Below are positions 42,340 to 51,046 of a stretch of 64,000 nt of DNA, piece by piece; position 1 is the first letter of the stretch, and every line of letters begins with the position of its first letter. Origin of the DNA: Gemmatimonadota bacterium (GTDB lineage: Bacteria > ARS69); assembly GCA_030747075.1 (NCBI GenBank), contig JASLLL010000006.1, positions 47,774-111,773 of the forward strand. Direction: 5' to 3'. The notes beneath the pieces are model-generated. The model saw only the letters and a list, made by a program, of their open reading frames with translations. It did not search any database and was not told where the DNA came from. Made by a program: the position numbers and the translations under genes.

Positions 42340-43421
42340 GCCGTTCTCCCCGAGCGCTGGCGCTCGTCTCCGGGGGTCTCGACAGCACGCTGGCGATGGC
42401 ACTCGTCAAGGAGCAGGGCGTGGAGATCGAGGCGCTGAACTTCTCCACCGGGTTCTGCTTCACGGATCACCACCGCGCCATGGACAGCCCGGATCACTCG
42501 CTTCGCAACGAGGCTCTCCGCGCCGGTGCGGATCTCGGGATTCCGGTGACCCTGATCGACATCTCCAGGGAGTACTTCGACGAGGTGCTCCTCCATCCGA
42601 AGCACGGATACGGCGCGAACATGAATCCGTGTCTCGACTGCCGGTCCTACATGCTCGCCAAGGCGGCCGACTACATGAAGAAGACCGGGGCGGACTTCGT
42701 CTTCACGGGAGAAGTGCTGGGCCAGCGGCCGAAGTCCCAGTACCGGCAGGCGCTCATGATCGCGGCAAAGGAGTCGGGGCTCGGCGATCGACTGGTGCGC
42801 CCGCTGTCCGCAAAGCTCCTTCCGCCGACGCTTCCGGAAGCGGAAGGCTGGCTGGATCGCGAAAAACTCCTGGGCATATCGGGCCGAAGCCGGAAGGTGC
42901 AGATGGCTGAAGTGCAGCGCCTCGGGCTGAATCCGGAGGACATTCCACAACCTGCCGGAGGGTGTTGCTTCCTGACGGATGAGGCCTATTCGCGCAAGCT
43001 CCGGGACTGGCTGGACCATCAGGAGAGCCCGGGAGCGGACGCGGAGGCGTTCGTGCTGCTGAAGGTGGGGCGGCATCTGCGTCTTCCCGACGAGGTGAAG
43101 GTGGTGATCGGCCGGGACGAATCGGAGAACGCGTTTCTGGCGAACCATCGCCGCGGGCGCTGGGAGTTCTTCGCGCTGGATGCGCCGGGCGCTACGGTGC
43201 TGGCGGAGGCTCCGCGTGATCTTCGGTGGGAGGAGATCGAACGCGTGGCGGCCATTACCGCACGGTACGGGCAGGCGCGGGATGCCGCCGCCGTCCGCGT
43301 CGGATACCGGGTGCCGCCCGCGTCGGGAACGGAGACGCTCCCGATGGTGGACGAGCGGCCGGTGGAGGAAGTCACGGTCGGGCCCGCCCGGTTGGAGAGC
43401 ATTGAGGAGTTGCGCATATGA
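42336..43421 (+). CDS. PP-loop ATPase (tRNA thiolation-like) with C-terminal NFACT-R-like domain
   Basis: A soluble 361-residue protein. The N-terminus has the adenylating PP-loop ALVSGGLDSTLA and an NPCLDCRSYML motif. FTGEVLGQRPKSQ and PAGGCCFLTD follow, the layout of ThiI/MnmA-related tRNA thiouridine synthases. Residues about 225-310 (FVLLKVGRHLRLPDEVKVV, IGRDESENAFL) resemble the NFACT-R RNA-binding fold found fused to this enzyme group. Two of the Cys pairs could be catalytic or bind a cluster. The target tRNA position is unknown. It overlaps the symporter stop and its own stop overlaps the sulfatase-TPR start (ATGA). Confidence 0.8.
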   Translation: MSRSPRALALVSGGLDSTLAMALVKEQGVEIEALNFSTGFCFTDHHRAMDSPDHSLRNEALRAGADLGIPVTLIDISREYFDEVLLHPKHGYGANMNPCLDCRSYMLAKAADYMKKTGADFVFTGEVLGQRPKSQYRQALMIAAKESGLGDRLVRPLSAKLLPPTLPEAEGWLDREKLLGISGRSRKVQMAEVQRLGLNPEDIPQPAGGCCFLTDEAYSRKLRDWLDHQESPGADAEAFVLLKVGRHLRLPDEVKVVIGRDESENAFLANHRRGRWEFFALDAPGATVLAEAPRDLRWEEIERVAAITARYGQARDAAAVRVGYRVPPASGTETLPMVDERPVEEVTVGPARLESIEELRI

Positions 43422-45436
43422 GACGCGCCGCGGCGGTGCTGGCAGCAGGCGTTCTTGCGGGGTGCGGGCAGTCGACCGCGCCCGGAGATCTTGCCGGGTG
43501 GAATGTCCTGCTTCTGACGATCGACACCCTCCGCCCGGATCACCTGGGGTTTGCGGGGTATGAGGGGGCCGAGACCCCCGTCCTCGACGGCCTTGCGGAG
43601 CGCGGGGTGGTTTTCGAGCGAGCGGTCGCTCCCGCTCCGGTGACGCTGCCGTCCCACGCCACCATCCTCACGGGGAGGTACCCGCCCGCGCACGGCGCGC
43701 TGGACAACGCCGTATACACCCTGGCCGAGGGGGTGCCGACCCTCGCGCATCTTCTGCGCGCGCGGGATTACGACACGGCCGCGGTCATCGGCGCGTTCGT
43801 GCTGCATCGGCAGTACGGCCTTGCGGACGGGTTCGACCTGTACGACGACCACTTCCGGCGGCCTCGCGATCGCGGGCAGTCCCATCGGGAGCGACCGGCT
43901 TCGGAGGTGTCGGGGATTGCGCTCGACTGGCTGCGCAACCGGCCGAATCCGAATCGGCCCTTCTTCCTGTGGGCGCACTACTACGACCCCCACCTGCCGC
44001 ACCAGCCGCCGGAGTCCTTCCGGGCGCGCTTCCGGGGGCGGCTCTACGACGCGGAGATCGCGTTCACGGACCATTCCATCGGCATGCTGCTCGATGGACT
44101 TCGTGACTCCGGGGAACTCGCGCGGACGCTGGTCGTGGTGGTCGCCGACCATGGCGAGGCTTTCGGTGACGGCGGCGAAGCCACGCACGGCCTCCTTCTT
44201 CGCGGGGCGACGCTCGACATTCCGTTCGTCCTGGCCGCGCCCGGCGCGCTTCCGGAGGGGCGACGCGTCGAGGGAACGGTCACCTCCGCCGACCTCACCC
44301 CGACGGTCCTGGATCTGGTGGGCGCTCCCGTCCCTTCCGGACTGGACGGGCGCTCCCTTCTGGCGGAGATCGGCGGATCCACTTCCGGTGGCCGCCCTGT
44401 CTACTCCGAGACGCGTCTTCCGCTGGACCAGTACGGCTGGTCCATGCTCTCCGGCTTCCGCGACGACCGGTGGGCGTGGGTGCGCGCACCGCGCCCGGAG
44501 CTGTACGACCTGGACGCGGACCCCGGCGAGACGACCAATCTGGCGGGGACGCTTCCGGATGTCGAAGCCAGGCTCGACGAACTGGTGGAGGCCGTGCTTG
44601 CCGGGGAACCCGCCCGGGAGACGCGAAGGCGCCCCTCCGCCGACGAACTGGAGAAGCTCCACGCGCTGGGGTATGTCCTTTCCAGCGACGCCCCCGAGGC
44701 CACCGGCGCCGACCCCAAGGACATGCTCGAGGTCTGGAACGGGATCGTCGAAATCCGGGAGCGCGCGCGGGGGGGACTCCAGGAGAGCGACATCGTCCGG
44801 GAGGCGACGCGTCTACTGGCGATGGATCCGGGGAATGAAGAGCTGCGGCTCATGCGGGGGCAGGCGCTGGTCGGGGCGGGGCGTGCGGAGGAGGGGCTGG
44901 AGGAGCTGGCCGCGCTTCACGCGGAAAACCCGGGACCGGGGCGGATCGGAGCCTTCCGCTCGCGTGCCCTCTCCGACGCGGGGCGTTTCGCCCAGGCCGC
45001 GGAGCTGCTGCGGGAGCTGGCGGAGGCGGAGCCGCTGGTCGAGGACCACCCGTACCATCTGGGGCTGACGCTGCGGGAGATGGGGCGTGCGGCGGAGGCG
45101 CGGGAGGCGTTTGAAGCCGCCCACCGGCTCAATCCCGACGCGGTGCATGTGCTGGCGAATCTGTCGGTCGAGTTGTCCAGGGTGCCGGGGGAGGAGGCAC
45201 GCGCCGCCACACTTGCGGAGCGCGCCGTGGCGCTTGCGCCGGGCGACGACCGGGCGCGCGAGAACCTCGCTCGCGTTCTGGGAAACACCGGCCGCACGGC
45301 GGAAGCCATGGCCGAGGTGCGGGCGCTCTCCGCGAAGCGCCGCCTCTCGGGGGTGAGCCGAAAGGAACTGGCGGACCTCATGCGGGAACTTGAGCATCCT
45401 GCGCAACCCCTTGGAAACGGGGGGCAATCGGAGTAG
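43418..45436 (+). CDS. Sulfatase-like lipoprotein with C-terminal TPR repeats
   Basis: A 672-residue predicted lipoprotein (lipobox LAGC, Cys16). Residues about 27-400 form an alkaline-phosphatase-superfamily sulfatase-like domain (LLLTIDTLRPDHLG, TLPSHATILTGRYP, VVADHGEAFGDGGE). The nucleophile position reads PVTLPSHA, a Thr or Ser instead of Cys-x-Pro-Ser-Arg, so sulfatase maturation is not expected. Residues about 440-660 contain TPR-like helical repeats (GRAEEGLEELAALH, GRFAQAAELLRELA, GRAAEAREAFEAAHRLNP). It is likely a periplasmic or surface phospho/sulfohydrolase with a protein-binding arm. It is coupled by ATGA to the PP-loop gene. Confidence 0.82.
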   Translation: MRRAAAVLAAGVLAGCGQSTAPGDLAGWNVLLLTIDTLRPDHLGFAGYEGAETPVLDGLAERGVVFERAVAPAPVTLPSHATILTGRYPPAHGALDNAVYTLAEGVPTLAHLLRARDYDTAAVIGAFVLHRQYGLADGFDLYDDHFRRPRDRGQSHRERPASEVSGIALDWLRNRPNPNRPFFLWAHYYDPHLPHQPPESFRARFRGRLYDAEIAFTDHSIGMLLDGLRDSGELARTLVVVVADHGEAFGDGGEATHGLLLRGATLDIPFVLAAPGALPEGRRVEGTVTSADLTPTVLDLVGAPVPSGLDGRSLLAEIGGSTSGGRPVYSETRLPLDQYGWSMLSGFRDDRWAWVRAPRPELYDLDADPGETTNLAGTLPDVEARLDELVEAVLAGEPARETRRRPSADELEKLHALGYVLSSDAPEATGADPKDMLEVWNGIVEIRERARGGLQESDIVREATRLLAMDPGNEELRLMRGQALVGAGRAEEGLEELAALHAENPGPGRIGAFRSRALSDAGRFAQAAELLRELAEAEPLVEDHPYHLGLTLREMGRAAEAREAFEAAHRLNPDAVHVLANLSVELSRVPGEEARAATLAERAVALAPGDDRARENLARVLGNTGRTAEAMAEVRALSAKRRLSGVSRKELADLMRELEHPAQPLGNGGQSE

Positions 45437-45439
45437 AAT
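45411..45439 (+). promoter_or_regulatory. Promoter of the CehA/McbA-type gene
   Basis: TTGGAA (45411-45416), a 17-base spacer and TAGAAT (45434-45439), the latter with five of six consensus bases. The TAG of the -10 is also the stop codon of the preceding sulfatase-TPR gene. Transcription would begin about 30 bases before the ATG at 45476. Confidence 0.6.
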
Positions 45440-45475
45440 TGAAGATTCTCCACCCGAACCTCAGAGAGTCCGATC

Positions 45476-48451
45476 ATGACCATCTCCACACGCCGAATTC
45501 GTGCCGGTTTCCTGCTGCCGGGCGCCGCCCTCCTTCTGCTCTCATTCGCTCCTCCGGAGGATGGCCGCATCTTCACGGTTCGCGAAGTCCAGGAGACCTC
45601 CTCTCCGGTGGGTGACTCCCCGCGTGCCGGAGAGACGGTTCGCCTGCGCGGCGTGGTCACGGCGGTCTCTCCGCACGGCCGGTTCTACTATGTTTCCGAT
45701 CCGGATGGCGGGGCGTGGAGCGGTCTGAAGATTGAGGCCTACTCTCTCGACCGCGTTCCCGGAGAGCAGGTGGTGGTGGACGGCACCGTGACGGAATGGT
45801 GGGGAGAAACCCGCCTCCTGCAGGAAGCCGTTCGATCACTGGGAGTCGCCGAACTCCCCGATCCGGCCCCGGTCACCGTGGCGGATCTGCTCCTGGACGG
45901 GGAGACCTGGGAAGGCGTCCTCGTGCGGCTGGGCGGCGCGACCGTCACGGACGAAACCAGCCGCTACGGCGAGTACACCGTCTCCGACACCTCGGGCGAC
46001 GGGGCGATCATCGACGACGAGTTCTTCACTTCCTACATTGCGGACATCGGGGACACCTTCGACTCGATCACCGGGGTCATGGCGTTCGGGTGGTCCAACT
46101 TCTGTCTGGAGCCCCGCAGCGACGCGGACCTCACCGGGTGGGTGTCGGTCCGGGATTTCGATGCGGTGCTCACCGTGGAAGCCCGGGACGAGAGTGGGGA
46201 TTCGCTCCCCGCCCGCGTCGTTCTCACACCGGACAGTGCCTTGCCGGAGCTGGATCTCGGCCCGGAGGACCGCGCGGAGGGTTCGGGGAATACCGCCTAC
46301 ATTCCGCCCGGTGGCGGAGACATCCGGCTCCCTTCCGGAATCTACGATGTCATGGTGTCCCGTGGCCCGGAGTACTCGGTATATGAGGAGCGGGTGGCCG
46401 TCTCCCCGGGCGGATCGACGACGGTTCTGGCGACGCTGAAACACGAGGTGGATGTTCCCGGATGGGTGTCGGGAGACTTCCACCTGCACTGCGCTCCCAG
46501 CAGCGACACCCCGCTTCCCGTGCCCGGACGCGTGTTGAGCCTCGCGGCCGAAGGCGTCGAGTGGGCCATCGCGACAGACCACAATGTCGTGACGGATTAC
46601 ACGCCGGTGATCGAGGGGCTGGGTCTCACGCAATGGATGACCTCTTCCATCGGGGACGAGATCACCACCCGATCCCCGTCTTTCGGCCATTTCAATGCCT
46701 GGCCGCTGGACGCGGGGCGCGTCTCTCCTCCGTACGAGGGCGTGACACCCGAGGAACTCTTCGCGGGCGCGCGCACTCCGTTGAGAGACGAAATCGTGCA
46801 GGTGAATCACCCCAGCATTCCCGACTGGGGCAACCAGTACTTCGACATATACGGCGTCAACTCCCATACCGGGGAGCCGGAGAACCCCGGGTGGTCGTGG
46901 GACTTCGATGCCATCGAAGTCATGAACGGCGGGTTCATCGAACAGGGCATGAGCAACTTCCGAATCTGGATGCGCTGGCTGAACTCAGGCCGTCGGATTA
47001 CCGCGACCGGCAACTCGGACTCCCATCACATCGCCTACTCCAATCCTGGGTACCCGAGGAACTTCGTGGCCAGTTCGTCGTTTGGCCCGGGGGACTCCTC
47101 CGAAGAGGAACTGGTCGCGGCCGTGCTGGCCGGGAGAGTCTTCGTGAGTTACGGCCCCGTGTTGGACTTCCGGATTGACGGTGAAGGGCTTGGCGAGACG
47201 GTGGTTCCCGATTCCAGCGGCCAGGTGGAGATCACCTGCCGGGTGCGCTGCGCCTCCTGGCTCCGCGTGGGGCAGGGCACGATCTACCGCAACGCGGTTC
47301 CCGTCCGCACCTTCCCGCTGGCTGCGGATGCCCCGGGCGTTCAGGATATCACCTACACTTGGCACGATCGGCCCGAGGCGGACAGCTGGTATCTGGTCCT
47401 GGTCGAAGGGGAAGCGGGGCTGGATCCGGTCGAGCCGAGCGAGTGGTTCCGGCCGCTGGCATTCACGAATCCCATCCGCGTGGATGCGGACCGTGACGGC
47501 CAGTTCACGCCCCCTGGGAATGAAGCGCCGGACACGGACATCGGTGCGTTGGATCCGGTGGACGCGGACGGGGTTCCGGTGCGGGCAGGGCAGTGGGTTT
47601 CCATCGAAGGATGCGCCACCACCTTGTCCGGGTTCATTCCGTCCGTTCCGGGTCGGTTCTACCTGGACGACGGCACGGGTGGCATCCAGGTGCGCGAAGT
47701 GCCGGGCACCCCGACGCTCATCGAGCGGGGAGACATCATCCGGGCGACCGGGATCGTGGGGCACGCGGTGGGGGAGACCTTCCTTCTGGACGCGGACATT
47801 CAGGTGGTGAGCGTCGGAGGGGTCTGTCCGCCGCCCATCGATCTGGCCACCGGTTCGGCGGCTTCGCCGGGTGAAGCGCTGGAGGGCCGAGTCGTGAGGA
47901 TCACCGGAGCGGATGTGACCTCGGGCAGCTGGCCGGTCGGGGGGGCGGAAGGCCTGGTACAGGTGAATGACGGCACCGGAAACGCGCCGCTCTACATTCC
48001 AGCGGGTGTGGTGGTGCCTCCGGAGGCGATGGGCATGACAGATCTCACCTTTGCCGCTCTGGTGACTCAGCACGACTTCTCCCCGCCGTACACATCGGGC
48101 TACCGACTCACGCTGCGCAACGGCACGGACCTTCTTTCCGGCGGCACCTCCGTCTCCGAACTTCCCGCGCGGACCGCCTTCGGACAGGCGCGTCCCAACC
48201 CCTTTCGCGGCATCGTCGAGATTCCCTTCGTGCTCGGGAAGGACCTGACCGCGCCGGCGGATCTGTCCGTCGTGGATGTACAGGGGCGTCGCGTGCGGGA
48301 CCTGGGCGCCATCCCCCGGGATCAGCCGACGGGCCGGATTCAATGGGACGGGCGGGACCGTCAGGGGCAGACGGTGGCTGCGGGCGTGTACTTTCTCCGG
48401 CTTCGGGCAGGTGGGGTAAGGCTGGATCAGAAGATTGTCAAGATACGCTAA
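45476..48451 (+). CDS. Secreted CehA/McbA-family PHP metallohydrolase with OB-like domains and FlgD-like C-terminal domain
   Basis: A 991-residue exported protein with a signal segment ending near residue 26. Residues about 32-190 look like OB-fold, DUF5689-type modules (VRLRGVVTAVSPHGRFYYV). A PHP-type metallohydrolase core follows at about 345-620 with GDFHLHCAPSSDTP, WAIATDHN, VQVNHPS and GNSDSHH, whose His and Asp residues bind metals. A second OB-like unit (RFYLDDGTGGIQVRE) is at about 700-800. The last 85 residues are the shared FlgD-like tail (QGRRVRDLG, WDGRDRQGQ, GVYFLRLR, KIVKIR). Relatives include carbaryl hydrolase CehA; the natural substrate here is unknown, perhaps a phosphoester. 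Confidence 0.85.
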   Translation: MTISTRRIRAGFLLPGAALLLLSFAPPEDGRIFTVREVQETSSPVGDSPRAGETVRLRGVVTAVSPHGRFYYVSDPDGGAWSGLKIEAYSLDRVPGEQVVVDGTVTEWWGETRLLQEAVRSLGVAELPDPAPVTVADLLLDGETWEGVLVRLGGATVTDETSRYGEYTVSDTSGDGAIIDDEFFTSYIADIGDTFDSITGVMAFGWSNFCLEPRSDADLTGWVSVRDFDAVLTVEARDESGDSLPARVVLTPDSALPELDLGPEDRAEGSGNTAYIPPGGGDIRLPSGIYDVMVSRGPEYSVYEERVAVSPGGSTTVLATLKHEVDVPGWVSGDFHLHCAPSSDTPLPVPGRVLSLAAEGVEWAIATDHNVVTDYTPVIEGLGLTQWMTSSIGDEITTRSPSFGHFNAWPLDAGRVSPPYEGVTPEELFAGARTPLRDEIVQVNHPSIPDWGNQYFDIYGVNSHTGEPENPGWSWDFDAIEVMNGGFIEQGMSNFRIWMRWLNSGRRITATGNSDSHHIAYSNPGYPRNFVASSSFGPGDSSEEELVAAVLAGRVFVSYGPVLDFRIDGEGLGETVVPDSSGQVEITCRVRCASWLRVGQGTIYRNAVPVRTFPLAADAPGVQDITYTWHDRPEADSWYLVLVEGEAGLDPVEPSEWFRPLAFTNPIRVDADRDGQFTPPGNEAPDTDIGALDPVDADGVPVRAGQWVSIEGCATTLSGFIPSVPGRFYLDDGTGGIQVREVPGTPTLIERGDIIRATGIVGHAVGETFLLDADIQVVSVGGVCPPPIDLATGSAASPGEALEGRVVRITGADVTSGSWPVGGAEGLVQVNDGTGNAPLYIPAGVVVPPEAMGMTDLTFAALVTQHDFSPPYTSGYRLTLRNGTDLLSGGTSVSELPARTAFGQARPNPFRGIVEIPFVLGKDLTAPADLSVVDVQGRRVRDLGAIPRDQPTGRIQWDGRDRQGQTVAAGVYFLRLRAGGVRLDQKIVKIR

Positions 48452-48478
48452 CACAATAGATTGGCGGGGCCAGATCAA

Positions 48479-51046
48479 GTGAAGTCGAGGGGTGGGCGGG
48501 GGAGTCTCCGGAGGTGGCTGACCGCGGGCGGCACGGCCGTTGTGGCGTTCTTCGGGTTGCCTCTCCCGTGCTGTGGCGTCCCCACTCCGCAGTTTGAGCG
48601 CGAGCTGGACACCATCCTCGTGATCGATGGATGGGGACCGGTGGAGCGCGCCTGGTATGGCGGATGGGAGAAGGCTCGGCCGCAGTTCGTGGACATCGAT
48701 GCGGACGGAGACGCGGATCTTTTCGTGAACGAGGAGGACGGGAAGCTCCGCTTCTATCGCAATACGGGGACCCCCGCCGCGGCGGCCTATTCACTGGTGA
48801 CAGACGAATACTCCGGCGTCCACCGGTACTTCTGGTCGCGATTCGTGGACATGGATGCCGATGGCGATGCGGACCTCCTGGTGGAGGATCGTCCGCCGGA
48901 CGGGAGTTCCTCGCTCGGCTTCCTTCTCCACAATACCGGCCCCGCCGAGTCCCCATCCTTCGAAAACCTCTCGGACCATCCGGACGGGCATTGGACGGAT
49001 GATGCCGGGGTGCCCATCCCGTTCTTTCTGGCCACCCCCGGTTTTGCGGACATCGACCGGGACGGGGACATGGACCTTCTCATGGGGGATGGATCGAATC
49101 AGGGGTCCGTCATCCTCTACCGCAACGAGGGCGGGCCGGGCTCCGCGGTCATGCATCGGGAAACGGACAGCTACCAGGACATTTCGATCGTGTTCGGGTC
49201 GTGCAATCCGGAGCGCGGCGCATCTCCCGCGCAGACGCCTCCGGGCGGCCGACACGGGTTCATGTTGTTCTCCTTCGAGGACCTGACGGCGGACGGAAAC
49301 CCGGACCTGTTCGTCGGGGACCAGTTCAATCCGAATGTGTACTTCTGGGAGGGCACGGGGGGGCCGCCGGATCCGGGATTCACCTGTCGTACGGAAGCCT
49401 ACTTCACCGACGAGTTCGGGCAACCCGCCGTCTATGCGCAGTACATTCTCTCCTCCTTTGCGGATCTTGATGCGGACGGGGATCTCGACGCCGTGCTGGG
49501 TGCGGGCACCGGGCACGACGGACTGGTGTACTACGCCAACTTCGGCACGCCGTCTTTCCCGTTCCATCGTCTGGAGTCCGACGACTGGCTTGGTGAGTTC
49601 GATCGCGGACAGAACACCTGCCCGGCGGCGGCGGATCTGGATCTGGACGGAGACCCGGACCTTCTGCTCGGGGTGGGGACCGGCCAGCGCGTGGAGTATT
49701 ACAGCAACGAAGGCTCTGCGGACTCCCCCCTGTACGCCGTCATCAACCCGAGCTGGATTTCGCTTCCCGGAAGCGACTGGGCGGCCCCGGAGGTTGCGGA
49801 TCTCGATGGGGACGGAGACATGGATGTGTTCGTCGGCACCTCCGAGGGGGGAATCCGGTACTGGAGGAACACCCGCAACGGGCCGGGAGAGCCGCTTCTT
49901 GCCGAGGTGACGGATCACCCGGACTTCGGAGACGCCATGGGCTGTCTTTTCGCGGACGCGCTGGATGCTGCGGCGGTTCCGCGTTTTGTGGACCTTGACG
50001 CGGACGGGGATCTGGATGTGCTGGTCGGAAGCTGGTCCTTTTCCGAGGAGACCGCCCATCTGGCGTCCTTCCGGAATGTCGGGTCATCCACGGCACCTTC
50101 GTTCGAACTGTGGAGTACGGACTTTCACCAGCTCGGTCCTCTCGGGCAGAGTGCCGCTCCGGCCGTCGCCGATCTGGATGCGGACGGCGACCCGGACATT
50201 CTGGTCGGTTCCCGCGATGGTGGAATCCTCTTCTTCGCAAACGAGGGGACCTCCGCGCACCCGGCGTTCGCTCCGGCCGGAATGGAACTCTCCGGGCTGG
50301 ATGTCGGGGCGCGTTCGGTCCCGACCCTTGCGGATCTGGATGCGGACGGAGATCTCGATCTGGTCGTGGGGGAGTCGGGGGGCGGCTGGAACCTCTTCCG
50401 CAACTCGATGCCGGAAGATGCTCCGCCTGCGGCCTTCGCGCTGGACACCCCTTCGAACGGAACCTCCGCTGGCGTGCGGGAGCCGGTTCACTTCGCCTGG
50501 GAATCCTCGATCGACCCCGACGACCTCACTGAAGCCGTCTACGATCTGCGCCTGGCCGCTTCTCCGGATGCGCCCATCTCGGAGTGGGCTCTTGTGGAGG
50601 GACTGACCGACAGCCGGGTCACGCTGGTTCCGTCCCGCGACGGGCCTGCTGGAGCCGAGGAGATCTGGTGGACCGTATGCGCCCGCTCCGGAGAGCGGAA
50701 CGCTCCCGTCCCCCAGTGGAGGCGTCTCGTCATCGATTCCGTTCCGGTCCTGCCCGACAGCATCTCCGTGGGCTTCCAGCTGGAGAGCCCACGGCCCTCG
50801 CCCTTTGCCGCGTCCACCGTGATCCGGTTTGAGACCGCGGACAGACAGCGGGTCCGCCTCACGGTGCTGGATGCGGCGGGAAGGAGAGTGGCGGTTCTGG
50901 TCGACGGACTTCGGGGGAGCGGGCCGCACAAGATCGTCTGGGACGGTCGGACTTCCGGTGGCGGGACCGTGGCGCCCGGGGTGTACCTCCTCCGGCTGGA
51001 GGCCGGGGGCAAGACCACCACGCGTCGCGTCGTCCGGGTCCGATGA
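48479..51046 (+). CDS. Secreted VCBS/FG-GAP repeat protein with FlgD-like C-terminal domain
   Basis: A repeat protein of about 855 residues. Ten Ca-binding-style motifs of the form DxDxDGDxDL recur about every 60-70 residues (DIDADGDADL, DMDADGDADL, DIDRDGDMDL, DLDADGDLDA, DLDGDGDMDV and so on), building an integrin-like beta-propeller. A fibronectin-like region follows at about 650-760. The last 85 residues are the FlgD-like tail (AAGRRVAVLV, WDGRTSGGG, GVYLLRLE, RRVVRVR). The start is uncertain: GTG at 48479 or TTG at 48461, neither with a clear Shine-Dalgarno, and both lead into an Arg-rich signal-like segment. It is coupled to the pseudokinase gene by ATGA. Confidence 0.83.
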   Translation: MKSRGGRGSLRRWLTAGGTAVVAFFGLPLPCCGVPTPQFERELDTILVIDGWGPVERAWYGGWEKARPQFVDIDADGDADLFVNEEDGKLRFYRNTGTPAAAAYSLVTDEYSGVHRYFWSRFVDMDADGDADLLVEDRPPDGSSSLGFLLHNTGPAESPSFENLSDHPDGHWTDDAGVPIPFFLATPGFADIDRDGDMDLLMGDGSNQGSVILYRNEGGPGSAVMHRETDSYQDISIVFGSCNPERGASPAQTPPGGRHGFMLFSFEDLTADGNPDLFVGDQFNPNVYFWEGTGGPPDPGFTCRTEAYFTDEFGQPAVYAQYILSSFADLDADGDLDAVLGAGTGHDGLVYYANFGTPSFPFHRLESDDWLGEFDRGQNTCPAAADLDLDGDPDLLLGVGTGQRVEYYSNEGSADSPLYAVINPSWISLPGSDWAAPEVADLDGDGDMDVFVGTSEGGIRYWRNTRNGPGEPLLAEVTDHPDFGDAMGCLFADALDAAAVPRFVDLDADGDLDVLVGSWSFSEETAHLASFRNVGSSTAPSFELWSTDFHQLGPLGQSAAPAVADLDADGDPDILVGSRDGGILFFANEGTSAHPAFAPAGMELSGLDVGARSVPTLADLDADGDLDLVVGESGGGWNLFRNSMPEDAPPAAFALDTPSNGTSAGVREPVHFAWESSIDPDDLTEAVYDLRLAASPDAPISEWALVEGLTDSRVTLVPSRDGPAGAEEIWWTVCARSGERNAPVPQWRRLVIDSVPVLPDSISVGFQLESPRPSPFAASTVIRFETADRQRVRLTVLDAAGRRVAVLVDGLRGSGPHKIVWDGRTSGGGTVAPGVYLLRLEAGGKTTTRRVVRVR

